Shown: in pieces, positions 1-8,973 of the stretch
How the letters are laid out: each line of letters begins with the position of its first letter
Numbering within the stretch: the stretch's first letter is position 1
Assembly (NCBI RefSeq): GCF_002866925.1
Contig: NZ_PKUQ01000022.1
Coordinates: 228,402 to 292,401, forward strand
Origin: Cohaesibacter celericrescens
Lineage (GTDB): Bacteria; Pseudomonadota; Alphaproteobacteria; Rhizobiales; Cohaesibacteraceae
Direction of reading: 5' to 3'
DNA: 64,000 nucleotides
The notes under the pieces: generated by a model
The model's database searches: none
Told to the model about the DNA's origin: nothing
The model's input: only the letters and a program-made list of their open reading frames with translations
Program-made: the position numbers and the translations under genes

Positions 1-54
1 TGGAGTTAAAGGCAAATCTTTGATTGTGTAGACATATTGTTTGCGTTCAGCCAT
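1..54 (-). CDS. 5' end of a leftward gene of unknown function (partial)
   Basis: An ATG at 54-52 on the minus strand opens a frame reading MAERKQYVYTIKDLPLTP before leaving the window. A GAGGTAG ribosome-binding site lies just upstream (about 60-68), which supports a genuine start. Eighteen residues are too few to name a family. The gene lies downstream of iclR in the same direction and has a 19-bp inverted repeat 48-99 bp upstream of its start, so it is probably a regulated gene, perhaps an IclR target. That link is inference. Confidence 0.6.
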   Translation of the reverse strand, partial: MAERKQYVYTIKDLPLTP

Positions 55-101
55 GGGACTACCTCGTCTGATAAAAAGGTTATTACGAACTCTCAATCCA
101 A

Positions 102-153
102 ATTATTCATAAATAAATTCTCTTAGTCAAGTATGAATTTATTTATGAATAAT
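102..153. promoter_or_regulatory. 19-bp perfect inverted repeat, probable operator
   Basis: The arms at 102-120 and 135-153 are exact reverse complements over 19 bp, with a 14-bp spacer. Both are very AT-rich (core TTCATAAATAAATTC). The element lies directly upstream of the gene starting at 54 and downstream of iclR. Both strands lack a T-tract next to a GC-rich stem, so it is not a typical terminator. A dimeric regulator binding two sites, possibly the neighbouring IclR protein, is the simplest reading, but this is inferred. Confidence 0.6.
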
Positions 154-608
154 GGTCTTCACACAAACATTAAACAGAAAAAAAGACGCAATTTCATCGT
201 GTTACAATCCATGCAGGCCGAAAAACCAGCGCGACTGTAGAGGTAGGATGTTTAGTAATTAGAAAATTCTTCCATAACCGCAGGTATCACAGCAAATAGT
301 TCTAACAAAGATGAATAACTAATGCGATCTACACGGATCTCCCTTGCATCACACGCATGAGCACTGCGCATTTTGAAAGCGAAATATTGAATCGACACAC
401 GTAGACTGACAGCTTTTCTGAGGAAAAATGGAAAACGGGCATTGAGTTTCAAACGAGCAATTGAAATCAATCAGGATCGCCAATTAACAGCCCTGCTCAA
501 TACATGGCGCCATATGGCGTCGAGCCTGCACGAAGCGCGCATGCTTTTGTCTCACGAATGGACAGGTATCTTTAATCTAGCTCTATTTCAGAGGAACGAG
601 GCGCAGAC
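154..608. other. Intergenic region without a convincing gene
   Basis: Short open frames exist on both strands (for example 252-470 minus and 442-702 plus), but they overlap each other, lack family-like composition and have no clear ribosome-binding site. I see no RNA gene or repeat here beyond the inverted repeat at its left edge. Confidence 0.5.
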
Positions 609-1391
609 TTATAGAGTGGGGTATTTGCCGCCGATTGCCGCAGTCAATCGCGCTGCCGTTGCACCAACGGCACGTCGGGACTCTTCAAAACTAACCACCT
701 GATGATGCAGGCTGTCCGAGTTAAGCGTCAAAAAGGGTACCGTCAACACCCCCTCAACTTGTTGCTTGGCATTAAATATGGGGTAGCTGATGTTAGTAAT
801 ACCACTGACTTGAGGGCTGGCTCCTACAAAAAAACCCTGCTCGCGAACTTTTTCCAGTTTGCTCACGGCGCTGTCAATTTCCACCTGCGAAGCGTGTGTT
901 TGATTTAGAATGGCTTTTGCTTGTTCCTTTGTCTGGTAGGCCAGCATTGTGAGCCCTGAACCAGACGCGTGAATGTCAATCCGCGCGCTCATCCGAATGG
1001 AAAATCCCATTTTATAGGGGCTATCCTGCTTAGCTACAACAACCATCATGCCGTCATGAAAGACAGTGAGATGACAGGATTGTTGCGTGACGCCCGCGAG
1101 ATCGGATAACTCGGTGCTCGCCGCGCTTAACAATCTTTCGAGAGGGGGGTATTTATTTGACAGCTCGAATGTTTTTAAAGTCAGGTGATACTTGCCAGTT
1201 TCGCTATCAATCGCGACATATCCCCTCGCCTCAAGGATATTGAGCATTCGAAACAGCTCATTAACAGAACGCCCGAGTTTTTCTGCCATTTCCTTTTTGG
1301 CCAGCGGTTCTTCTTGTTCGCTCAACAGCTCAATAATGTCCAGCCCACGCTCCAACGCCGGAGCCCTGTACTTTATCGTCGCATCACTCAT
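609..1391 (-). CDS. IclR-family transcriptional regulator
   Basis: 260 aa, the usual IclR length. Residues about 10-70 form the N-terminal winged helix-turn-helix (ALERGLDIIELLSEQ, then KKEMAEKLGRSVNELFRML). Residues about 75-255 form the IclR effector domain, with the typical tail motif GFFVGASPQVSGITNISYPI and a GVLTVPFL strand. The ATG at 1391 follows an AAGGTG ribosome-binding site. IclR proteins usually control catabolic genes next to them and bind small organic acids or sugars. Here the likely target is the leftward gene at the window edge. The effector cannot be read from sequence. Confidence 0.93.
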   Translation of the reverse strand: MSDATIKYRAPALERGLDIIELLSEQEEPLAKKEMAEKLGRSVNELFRMLNILEARGYVAIDSETGKYHLTLKTFELSNKYPPLERLLSAASTELSDLAGVTQQSCHLTVFHDGMMVVVAKQDSPYKMGFSIRMSARIDIHASGSGLTMLAYQTKEQAKAILNQTHASQVEIDSAVSKLEKVREQGFFVGASPQVSGITNISYPIFNAKQQVEGVLTVPFLTLNSDSLHHQVVSFEESRRAVGATAARLTAAIGGKYPTL

Positions 1392-2032
1392 TCTGTATCA
1401 CCTTATGGAAACCCATTGTCTACTTCGAACAGGCGTGCATGAAGCAGAGAGAGCTGTTGGAATATTCAATCTTATAACCCCAGTCAACTCTTAGAGGGTC
1501 TCAGGTCTAGAGGATTTTGATTATTCCATCTCAAATGCCTCCCCCTCACAAAAAATTCTCTATTTTGGCGAGTAGACCGAGAATTTTCCATCCTTAATCA
1601 ATTTATATACATACGTACTTATGCATATTTAAATAGAATTGAGCAACCCTCTAATGCGCCAATTGAGATGCCTTGATTTTAGCCCCCCACACCCGGAATT
1701 TTAGCTTGGCCAAGGACAATAAAACGACCATCACATAAAACGGCTATCACAGACAGAACGCCGAGCCCCCCCTGGTTGGGGCGTACGATAGGCAAGAAAT
1801 CTCTCAAAAGCACTTTAATGAACGCAAAGCCGCGGCCTATCATCGACACCTCAGGGGTTCTCCGACAGAATGGCATCTGGTTTTGATGAAGCTTCATTGT
1901 TATTCTCTTCACAACGATGCCTGTAACCAAAAGTCTGGGCTATCTTTTTTAGAGATTGATAGATAGCTCAAGAGACAATGAAGTCTTAAATCATACTGCA
2001 GCGTGTCACGGTGTATCACGGGAGCGATCTAA
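1392..2032. other. 640-bp intergenic region
   Basis: No gene supported. A frame at 1679-1930 (minus) lacks a recognisable family or clear ribosome-binding site. A modest 9-bp inverted repeat (AAAATTCTC at 1552-1560, GAGAATTTT at 1579-1587) lies upstream of iclR and could be a regulatory site. The stretch 1600-1640 is AT-rich and could hold a promoter. Confidence 0.4.
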
Positions 2033-2470
2033 ATGAGCGATAATACAGAAAGCAGTCTGGCGAGGGGGCGACAGCGCAGCTCACATGGACGACAACAAGA
2101 CGAAGGCGTATTGCTTATTCGCACCATTGCTATGCCTGCGGACACCAATCCGTCCGGTGATATATTTGGTGGATGGCTGATGTCACAAATGGACCTTGCC
2201 GCAGGCAATATGGCCAGCCGGGTCTCTCTGGGGCGATGCGCTACGGTATCAGTCGATACGATGCAATTTCTACGTCCCGTCAAAGTCGGTGACGAGGTGA
2301 CCCTTTATGCTACGTTGCAAAGAGTTGGACGGACGTCTTTGAGCATTCATATTGATGTCTGGGCACGTCCTAGATACTCTGAAAAATCAGAAAAAGTAAC
2401 AGATGCCGATTTTGTTTTTGTAGCATTGGACGACAATGGTGTGCCGCGCCCCGTTTTCGATGAATCCTGA
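2033..2470 (+). CDS. YciA-like acyl-CoA thioesterase (hotdog fold)
   Basis: 145 aa. After a polar N-terminal stretch of about 25 residues comes a single hotdog domain with the family signature PSGDIFGGWLMSQMDLAAG (the conserved Asn of YciA-type sites is replaced by Ser-Gly-Asp-rich sequence, while the FGGWLMSQMD helix and active-site Asp are present). It is followed by TVSVDTMQFLRPVKVGDEV. YciA-type enzymes hydrolyse acyl-CoA thioesters in the cytoplasm. It stands alone, convergent with the glucokinase gene, and shows no functional tie to the sugar operon. The substrate chain length is unknown. Confidence 0.9.
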   Translation: MSDNTESSLARGRQRSSHGRQQDEGVLLIRTIAMPADTNPSGDIFGGWLMSQMDLAAGNMASRVSLGRCATVSVDTMQFLRPVKVGDEVTLYATLQRVGRTSLSIHIDVWARPRYSEKSEKVTDADFVFVALDDNGVPRPVFDES

Positions 2471-2546
2471 TACGGCTCGATTCATCAACTAATGCGAAGA
2501 GACCCCTACTCAAAGGAAAACGTTATGATTGTGGCGGTTGAACCTT

Positions 2547-3524
2547 CTAGAATTGCGAGGTGACTTCTGATGCCGATTCTCTCTTGCCTATAAATGCAGC
2601 GCAGCCATATAGGGCGACGTGATCATCCTTTAATAGATAGATTGGAAATCGCCCCATATATGTGCTCATTCGACCTTTTTCTTGAAAAGAGCGCACGAAC
2701 CCGCCATTGGGCTTTGAGAGAAACATTTCAAGCGCCCGCGTAATACCGCCTGTGAGGTAGATGCCAGAAAGCGGTAGAGTAAGAAGAGCGAGATCACCGA
2801 CAGCACGTCCCAATATGCGCACAAACTCCTCGCAAGATTTTGTTACGATTGGATCCGCGGACAAAAGACCGGCTTGCACAATCTCGTGGCTGGTTTTTAG
2901 GCTGGGGCATTGATTGGAGTTATAGCAAAGCATTTTATATATCTCGACCATGCCGCTGCCTGACAAAATGCGCTCCATTGAGCAACGGCCAAATCGCTCG
3001 ATAAAACTATCTTGCAGTTGGCGATCAAATGCGGTCTCGGTGACCAGCGAGCTGTGACCTGCTTCGGCGCAAATCACTTCCCCCTTGAGGGAATGAAGTG
3101 CCATATTCAGGCCAGTCCCTGCCCCAACAACCAATTTGGGTGCGGGCTGTTCAGATTTAGTTCCTCGAACGATCAAATCAGTTGATAGCCGGCTTGACAT
3201 GGCAAGAGAGTAGCCCAGAGCCTCAAAATCATTGAGGAAATAAACCTGCTTTGCTCCAAAGGTCTGTTGCAGTTCCTTTCTATCCAACTTCCAATCACGA
3301 TTGGTAAGCCAAACGCAATCCCCTTCGATGGGAGCTGCAAGTGCAACGACTATCATGTCAATTTCGCCAACGGCCAAGTCTTGCAAATAAGCAGAGACCA
3401 GCTGCGCAAAATTGTCAAAATCCTGATTGGCGAAACGGCAGAAATTGTGCGGCTCAGTAGCTTGGGATGTATTTATTGCCAAACGGCAATTGGTTCCGCC
3501 AAGATCACACAAAAGATTAGTCAT
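2547..3524 (-). CDS. glk: Glucokinase (Glk family)
   Basis: 325 aa, the usual size of E. coli-type bacterial glucokinase (ATP-dependent glucose to glucose-6-phosphate). Seen in order: phosphate-binding CDLGGTNCRLA near residue 6, catalytic-Asp motif FLNDFEALGYSLA near 95, the VGAGTGLNMAL loop near 131, and EAGHSS near 153, which corresponds to the E-x-GH motif. It is the last gene of the leftward sugar operon and its ATG overlaps the stop of the upstream SIS gene by 4 bp, suggesting translational coupling. Its place in an operon with an amino-sugar-type SIS enzyme suggests it may phosphorylate glucose released from a more complex substrate. Confidence 0.88.
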   Translation of the reverse strand: MTNLLCDLGGTNCRLAINTSQATEPHNFCRFANQDFDNFAQLVSAYLQDLAVGEIDMIVVALAAPIEGDCVWLTNRDWKLDRKELQQTFGAKQVYFLNDFEALGYSLAMSSRLSTDLIVRGTKSEQPAPKLVVGAGTGLNMALHSLKGEVICAEAGHSSLVTETAFDRQLQDSFIERFGRCSMERILSGSGMVEIYKMLCYNSNQCPSLKTSHEIVQAGLLSADPIVTKSCEEFVRILGRAVGDLALLTLPLSGIYLTGGITRALEMFLSKPNGGFVRSFQEKGRMSTYMGRFPIYLLKDDHVALYGCAAFIGKRESASEVTSQF

Positions 3525-4540
3525 AAAGTCACCGTCACTTTCGAAAGCAAAGCTGGGGAATCGGGATCACCTCCAAGCTGTACAGACAGGCTCTCAACTG
3601 CCCGATAAAAGCTAACAATTTGGCAAATGGGATCAAGCAAAGGATGGTGTGCTTGAGTAACAGGCAGTGCCCCTCGCCTTTTTGCGGAGAAAGATGTTTC
3701 GAGCACAGGAACATGGGCGTCTCGCAGATGGCCAATTGTCTCTAAAATACCCGGCCCGGCCTCCTCTCTAGTGGCAAAACAGAGAGCTGCAAAATTGGAT
3801 TGGGCCACCGCGATTGGTCCGTGTAGAACCTCTGCAGAACTAAACGCCTCGGCATGAAGGCCACATGTTTCTTTGAATTTAAGAGCAGCCTCATGAGCGA
3901 TAGCAATACCGGGGCCGCGCGAAATCACGAACAAGCCCTTTGCCTTAGCCAGCTTTGCAAAATCCGGCATCCAGTTGTTTTGCAATGCGATTGCCAATGT
4001 TGATGGCAGCTGATGGATGGCCTTTATCAAGTCCTTGTCTTGTGCCCAGCCTGCAAAGATCGAAGCCAAAGCAACCAATGAACATACAAATGTTTTGGTT
4101 GCCGCTACGGCCTTTTCTTCGCCAGCCCCAATAGGTAAGACGGTATGCGCGCTTTTGGAAAGCAACGACTGGGTGTTGTTGACCAGCGCGACAGTAGCAA
4201 GACCAGATTGTGCAGCTTTGCTGCACAAAGCAGCAAGATCCTTGCTGCCACCTGACTGGGAGACAGCAATCAAGCTGGCGTTCTTTGTGACAATTGGTTG
4301 GCCATAAATAGATGCAATCGATGGCCCCATAGAGCAGACAGGCACACCCAGTTTGCTCTCAACAAGATATTTGAAAAAGAGCGCAGCATGATCCGAACTG
4401 CCGCGTGCGCAGGTGATGAGACAATTGGGTTGTTGCTGCCTAAGATGCTCTCCTTGTGCAAGATAAAGCGCAAGTGTTTGTTCCAATTGATTTGCAACCA
4501 CCTCAGGGATGGAAGCAATTTCCTTGGCCATGATCGTCAT
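3521..4540 (-). CDS. SIS-domain sugar-phosphate enzyme (NagB-II / GlmS-C-terminal-like)
   Basis: 339 aa with two SIS domains like the isomerase half of GlmS. The first (about residues 25-160) has TCARGSSDHAALFFKYLVE and SQSGGSKDLAAL. The second (about 190-330) has ISRGPGIAIAHEAALKFKE and the EVLHGP motif with the active-site Glu/His region. No glutaminase domain is present, so it is more likely a glucosamine-6-phosphate deaminase (NagB-II type) or related aldose-ketose isomerase than a synthase. The ATG at 4540 was chosen over an upstream codon at 4555. It is followed without a gap by glk. The substrate is not proven. Confidence 0.83.
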   Translation of the reverse strand: MTIMAKEIASIPEVVANQLEQTLALYLAQGEHLRQQQPNCLITCARGSSDHAALFFKYLVESKLGVPVCSMGPSIASIYGQPIVTKNASLIAVSQSGGSKDLAALCSKAAQSGLATVALVNNTQSLLSKSAHTVLPIGAGEEKAVAATKTFVCSLVALASIFAGWAQDKDLIKAIHQLPSTLAIALQNNWMPDFAKLAKAKGLFVISRGPGIAIAHEAALKFKETCGLHAEAFSSAEVLHGPIAVAQSNFAALCFATREEAGPGILETIGHLRDAHVPVLETSFSAKRRGALPVTQAHHPLLDPICQIVSFYRAVESLSVQLGGDPDSPALLSKVTVTL

Positions 4541-4569
4541 GCTATGTCCCCACATTGCTTTGATAGAGA

Positions 4570-4598
4570 ATGGTTAGCAGCCGGTGGCTGCTAACCAT
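4570..4598 (-). other. Perfect intercistronic hairpin between oxidoreductase and SIS genes
   Basis: The arms 4570-4582 and 4586-4598 are exact 13-bp reverse complements with a 3-nt loop. There is no U-run after the stem on the minus strand, so this is more likely an RNA stability or processing element, or a weak attenuator, inside the operon than a full terminator. Confidence 0.7.
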
Positions 4599-4622
4599 GG
4601 TTTGACTGCCTTTGCTGGCGCT

Positions 4623-5867
4623 CTAGCTTGATGCAACCCGAGCGACCAAGGGAACATAATCTTCCAAATCATCTGCAGGGAAACTGACTGTCTGGCCAAT
4701 CTCGGCCGAGCGATATAGGCCAATGAGCATTTGTACCACGGCCAGCCCGTCCTCAAAGGTCTCCGACGGGGTCAAACCTTTACGGAAGCATTCGACCATA
4801 TGACGGTTTTCGTCGGTATAGCCATAAACACCAGCTTCATCTTCCAATACGGGCATCAGTCCTTGTTCTGCATTCTGCTTTTCGACCAGATCCTCACCCT
4901 CTTCACCCGTCACTTCTCGGGACATAAAGACTTTCAGGCCCGTCGAAAGGGAGTTGAACTCCATGGAATATTCAGGCCCCAACAACTCTAGCTGAATGCG
5001 CAACCCTGCGCCGACATAGGCCCAAGATGTGGTTGCTTCTATCATCAACTCATTGCCTTCTTCATCTTCAAGAATAACAGTGGCACGAGCAAAATCCTCG
5101 CTAGGCCGGTTGATAAAATCTACGGCACCGCCATAACGGTCCGCCAGCTGCTGGGCATATTTTGGACGGGTCCATTTTAGATTGGCCACGGTGCCATTGA
5201 CGGCTTTAACCTTCAATGAACTGCGCGGCTTATCGGGATCTGTAAGCAAATGCCGAGAAACTTCCACACTGTGACACATCATGTCTGACAGAACGCCGCC
5301 CCCTTGTTTGTCACCCTGCCAAAACCATGGCGCATGGGGACCGGAATGCTCTTCTGCGGCACGCGCAAGATATGGACGGCCGGTGGTTGATGCCGCCCGA
5401 CGCCAAATAATTTCCTTGCCACGCAGCACAGGGGTACAAAAGACCTGATTTTCCAGATAGCCGTGATTGAGTCCGGCATCAGCCGCCAGACGCAACATTT
5501 CGCGCGCTTCGGAGATTGTGCGTGCCAATGGTTTTTCGCAAGCAACAGCAAAAACATTACTGCGTTTCTCTGTTACAGCGTCATGAATTTGCTTCATAAT
5601 ATCAAGGCGTGTGTGGTTGGGCGAAAGAATCCAAATCGCGTCCACATCACCCGATTCCAGCATTTGATCCAAAGACGCAAAAGACACACATGGGCCAAGG
5701 TCGAGTTTTTGTGCCAGACTGACAATGCGTTCGCGATTTTCGGCCTGACGGCTATAAACACCGGCAACACGCACATTGCGCACCCCAATCATCGAGCGCA
5801 GGTGAAATTCAGCAATGAAGCCAGTGCCAACAATCCCGATATTGAGGGTATCTTTTTGTACTGCCAT
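4623..5867 (-). CDS. Gfo/Idh/MocA-family NAD(P)-dependent oxidoreductase
   Basis: 414 aa. The N-terminal Rossmann domain opens with LNIGIVGTGFIAEFHLRS (GxGxxA-like nucleotide loop) and continues to the family motif CEKPLARTISEAREM (E-K-P, the catalytic Lys) near residue 118. The C-terminal alpha/beta domain includes GGGVLSDMMCHSVEVSRHL with the usual D-x-x-x-H active-site pair. These enzymes oxidise or reduce sugars and sugar derivatives, sometimes via 3-keto intermediates. The ATG at 5867 is preferred because GGGAG precedes it; an upstream codon at 5885 has none. It lies inside the sugar operon between lacI and the SIS gene. Confidence 0.9.
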   Translation of the reverse strand: MAVQKDTLNIGIVGTGFIAEFHLRSMIGVRNVRVAGVYSRQAENRERIVSLAQKLDLGPCVSFASLDQMLESGDVDAIWILSPNHTRLDIMKQIHDAVTEKRSNVFAVACEKPLARTISEAREMLRLAADAGLNHGYLENQVFCTPVLRGKEIIWRRAASTTGRPYLARAAEEHSGPHAPWFWQGDKQGGGVLSDMMCHSVEVSRHLLTDPDKPRSSLKVKAVNGTVANLKWTRPKYAQQLADRYGGAVDFINRPSEDFARATVILEDEEGNELMIEATTSWAYVGAGLRIQLELLGPEYSMEFNSLSTGLKVFMSREVTGEEGEDLVEKQNAEQGLMPVLEDEAGVYGYTDENRHMVECFRKGLTPSETFEDGLAVVQMLIGLYRSAEIGQTVSFPADDLEDYVPLVARVASS

Positions 5868-5906
5868 GACTTTTCTCCCTTTCATTAAGACAAGACCATC
5901 CGTTAC

Positions 5907-5924
5907 TCAGACAGCGCTGTCTGA
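5907..5924. promoter_or_regulatory. 18-bp perfect palindrome upstream of the oxidoreductase gene
   Basis: TCAGACAGCGCTGTCTGA is a perfect palindrome with a central CG step, as in LacI-family operators. It lies 40-57 bp upstream of the oxidoreductase start and after the lacI stop. It could be an operator for an internal promoter or, in RNA, a 7-bp hairpin with a GCGC loop. Confidence 0.55.
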
Positions 5925-5991
5925 ATGTTCTATGATGATCAATATTTTGATTTCTCTGTCCCGCTCTACACCTGAATGCAGGGCGGGAGAT

Positions 5992-7008
5992 CTAAGAGCC
6001 CTTCATGGGCGGCGCGGTTGTCTCCCGCATCACGATGTGGGTTGGAACCACGATAGGCTCAGTTGTGGGATTTTCTCCTGCCAAATGCGCCAAAAGTCGG
6101 TTCATCGCCTGCTGACCAATTTCCAGGCAAGGCTGATTGACCGTAGTTAACGCAGGCACAAATGCCCCGGCCAGATAGATATCATCAAAGCCTATGATTG
6201 ATAGGTCCTGCGGAATTGACAGCCCTTCGTCTCGAGCAGCCCGAATGGCTCCGAACGCCATTTCGTCGTTGGCTGCATATATTGCAGTTGGGCGACTTTC
6301 CAGAGCAAGCAACCGCTTGGTCGCAGCCTCTCCACTCTGATAGGAAAAATCGCCCTGCTGCACATAGTCATCGGGCACAGCAAGACCTTCTTGCTTCATC
6401 GCTTTACGGAAACTTCTAAGCCTGCGTGCACTCATCCCTTCAGGGACGGGCCCCGCGATATGTGCTATTCTTTTATGCCCGAGCGAGATCAAATGATTGA
6501 CCACATCGATCGAGGCTTGCTCATTATCAATAACAACGTGTGACAGGTCGACATCGTCAATCATTTCAAGTGCAACAACAACTTTATCCGAAATATTCTT
6601 AGGGAGTTTATAGCCTCGCGGCATTTTACCTGTCATCAGGATCATACCGTCTGCATGGCCGTCCTGCAGCATGTCAAAATAATCAGCTTCCCGCTTTGAG
6701 TCATTCTCGGTATTGCCCATCAAGACAGAATAACCTGCATCATGAGCAACGCTTTCAACGCCTTTAAAAACATTGAGGTAAAATGGATTACCGATGTCAC
6801 GCACCACAATCAAAATCGACATGGTTTTTTGAGTTCGCAAGTTCCGTGCGCTGATGTTGGGCCGATAGCCCATTGAGGCCGCGACTTGCTGGATTTGCGT
6901 TACGGTCGGCCCTGCAACAAGGCTCGATCCACTCAAGGCTCTCGATACCGTTGCGGGAGAAACGCCCGCACGGACAGCTATATCCTTGATTCTCGCTTTT
7001 GTACTCAC
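5992..7008 (-). CDS. LacI-family transcriptional repressor
   Basis: 338 aa. The N-terminal LacI helix-turn-helix reads RIKDIAVRAGVSPATVSRAL (residues about 6-25) with the hinge NISARNLR near 52-59. The rest is a periplasmic-binding-protein-like sensor domain (IGFDDIYLAGAFVPALTTVNQP near 270-290 is typical). The start is GTG at 7008 with GAGAGGGTGAT upstream; it is coupled to the stop of the permease gene, 1 bp away. Encoded inside the sugar operon, it probably represses it by binding the palindromes at 11635-11671. The inducer is presumably the transported sugar or its phosphate. Confidence 0.95.
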   Translation of the reverse strand: MSTKARIKDIAVRAGVSPATVSRALSGSSLVAGPTVTQIQQVAASMGYRPNISARNLRTQKTMSILIVVRDIGNPFYLNVFKGVESVAHDAGYSVLMGNTENDSKREADYFDMLQDGHADGMILMTGKMPRGYKLPKNISDKVVVALEMIDDVDLSHVVIDNEQASIDVVNHLISLGHKRIAHIAGPVPEGMSARRLRSFRKAMKQEGLAVPDDYVQQGDFSYQSGEAATKRLLALESRPTAIYAANDEMAFGAIRAARDEGLSIPQDLSIIGFDDIYLAGAFVPALTTVNQPCLEIGQQAMNRLLAHLAGENPTTEPIVVPTHIVMRETTAPPMKGS

Positions 7009-7009
7009 A

Positions 7010-8002
7010 TCACCCTCTCAGTGCTTTACTGCGGCCGTAAAACAGAAGCAAAATCAATAATGTAGATCCAAATATAATTTGCCTGCCTGCCTCACCCATA
7101 TTCAATGTGGTGAGAATAGATTGCATCAGGACCAAAAGGAATGCCCCAGCCATTGTACCGGTATATGCGCCGGTTCCTCCCGCCAATGCAGTTCCCCCCA
7201 GCACAACAGCAATGATAGAGGAGAGCATATAGCGGTCACCAACGTTGGCAAACGATGATCCCGAATAACCCAAAATGCAGATACCGGCGACCGCGGCAAA
7301 CATACCCGAGAAAGCAAAGAGAAGGATACGAATGGTTTTTACCGGTATGCCTGCCATAAAAGCTGCATTCTCGTTGGAGCCGATGGCATAAATGCGATAG
7401 CCAAATGACGTGCGTGTCAGCATAAAGGCCATCAACACGCCAACACCGAGCCAAAGCCAAATAATGCCGGGCAAACCCAACAAAAACGGTTGAGTAACAA
7501 AGCTTGCCAAAGCCGGAGCAGACAGCCCTGAGGGTATACCGTTACGGATAACGACCAACAATCCCTGCAACACGCCTAACATGCCCAACGTCATTACCAG
7601 CGGTGGAATACCAAAAATCGTTATGCCAACACCATTCAAGAGGCCAATGAAGCCCCCTGCGGCAAGACAGGTCAGAATGGCAGGGATGATGTTGGCATTG
7701 CTGCCATCCATCACGTTACCTGCCAATACTGCGGCCAGAGAGACCACACCACCAACAGAAAGATCAATGCCCTCACGGCCACCAAGGATGACCAAATTCT
7801 GCCCTGCCGCTACTATTCCCAACAATGCGGCGACAATCGACAAACGTAGGATTTGATCAAGAGAAGCGAAACCCGGGGACAAAAAATTACCTACCGCTAA
7901 CAGTGCAATTATTAGCAAAAGTGCGATCAACAGAGGATTTTTCGCCCAGACAACCAAGGCATTGTTGGCAATTGCTGTGTTTTTGTGGCTCATCATAGTC
8001 AT
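7010..8002 (-). CDS. Sugar ABC transporter permease (RbsC family)
   Basis: 330 aa with about eight to ten hydrophobic segments, the size and profile of RbsC/XylH-type permeases. Family marks include NLVILGGREGIDLSVGGVVS near residues 67-86 and VVLGGTALAGGTGAYTGTMAG near 265-285. The ATG at 8002 follows GGAGGATC. It overlaps the preceding permease gene by 4 bp. Two different RbsC-like permeases in one operon suggest a heterodimeric channel, unlike RbsC itself, which is encoded once. Confidence 0.93.
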   Translation of the reverse strand: MTMMSHKNTAIANNALVVWAKNPLLIALLLIIALLAVGNFLSPGFASLDQILRLSIVAALLGIVAAGQNLVILGGREGIDLSVGGVVSLAAVLAGNVMDGSNANIIPAILTCLAAGGFIGLLNGVGITIFGIPPLVMTLGMLGVLQGLLVVIRNGIPSGLSAPALASFVTQPFLLGLPGIIWLWLGVGVLMAFMLTRTSFGYRIYAIGSNENAAFMAGIPVKTIRILLFAFSGMFAAVAGICILGYSGSSFANVGDRYMLSSIIAVVLGGTALAGGTGAYTGTMAGAFLLVLMQSILTTLNMGEAGRQIIFGSTLLILLLFYGRSKALRG

Positions 8003-8973
8003 TTATTGATCCTCCGCGACACCAGAACACCAAGCATCAGCACAGCCAAGATGGTTGCTCCTTGCACTAGATTTTGCCACTCAGACGGCGTGCCTGCATA
8101 AAAGACCAATGAACTGATCAGGCCTATAATCAAAGCGCCAATTGCCGACCCGAACGCTGAGCCCGCACCACCGGAAAGAGCGGTTCCGCCCAAAACAACG
8201 GCCGCCACGCTGGACAGAGTCATTGCCCCACCAACCAAGGGATCACCACTGGCTGTATCCCCTGTGATGCAAAAGGCTGCCAAAGCTGAAAAGACACCAC
8301 AAATCACATATCCATAGATACGTATCTTTGTGACAGGCAGACCCGATTGATAGGCTGACAACTGGCCATTTCCCACCGCCAGCAGTTTGGTAACGAGGCG
8401 TGTTTTGGCAAGAATGACCAGTAGCGCAACAAGTGCTAACATAAAGAAGAAAACATTCGGAATGCCCATGCTGCGCCCGCCGTATATTTTCCAGAAAGCA
8501 CTTGGTGCAGGCAAGCCGGCGACAGGCAGTATCCAAAGAGCGACACCCGAAATCAAGATGCTTGTTGCGAATGTGGCTACGATCGGCTGAAGACGGAGCC
8601 CTGCAACCACAAATCCATTTAGCAATCCGCATAAGGCACCGATAAAGATACCGATCAGACAAGCCAACAAGACAGCATAGGGCCCGCCCCCCATCTGTTG
8701 CATTATGACGACCATACTAACATTAACGATGGACAGAATAGCGCCCACGGAAAGATCAATATCGGCAGTATAGACAACGAATGTCTGGGCAATCGAGAGG
8801 AAAACGAGTGCCAGATAGGTGCTGATAACCCCTTTTATGGCGCGTACTGTCAAACTGTTTGGTTCTGCAATTCCATTCAGAACAAACAACAGACACAGGA
8901 TAGCCAGCGCTGGCAAGAATGGATAGCGGCGGAGCAGATCAACCGCTCTCGACTTAGAAAGTGTAGATGGCAT
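7999..8973 (-). CDS. Sugar ABC transporter permease (RbsC family)
   Basis: 324 aa, polytopic. Family motifs are TFVVYTADIDLSVGAILSI near residues 63-82 and AAVVLGGTALSGGAGSAFGS near 258-277. It is the first of two permease genes; its end overlaps the second by 4 bp and its start overlaps the stop of the ATPase gene by one base. It would form the membrane channel with the permease at 7010-8002. Confidence 0.93.
   Translation of the reverse strand: MPSTLSKSRAVDLLRRYPFLPALAILCLLFVLNGIAEPNSLTVRAIKGVISTYLALVFLSIAQTFVVYTADIDLSVGAILSIVNVSMVVIMQQMGGGPYAVLLACLIGIFIGALCGLLNGFVVAGLRLQPIVATFATSILISGVALWILPVAGLPAPSAFWKIYGGRSMGIPNVFFFMLALVALLVILAKTRLVTKLLAVGNGQLSAYQSGLPVTKIRIYGYVICGVFSALAAFCITGDTASGDPLVGGAMTLSSVAAVVLGGTALSGGAGSAFGSAIGALIIGLISSLVFYAGTPSEWQNLVQGATILAVLMLGVLVSRRINK

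Noticed and set aside
252-702. Overlapping open frames on both strands (252-470 minus, 442-702 plus)
   Set aside because: They overlap each other and iclR, lack clear ribosome-binding sites and show no family features.
1679-1930. 83-residue leftward frame
   Set aside because: No recognisable family, no supported start, composition unlike a protein; could be a decayed remnant but there is no evidence.
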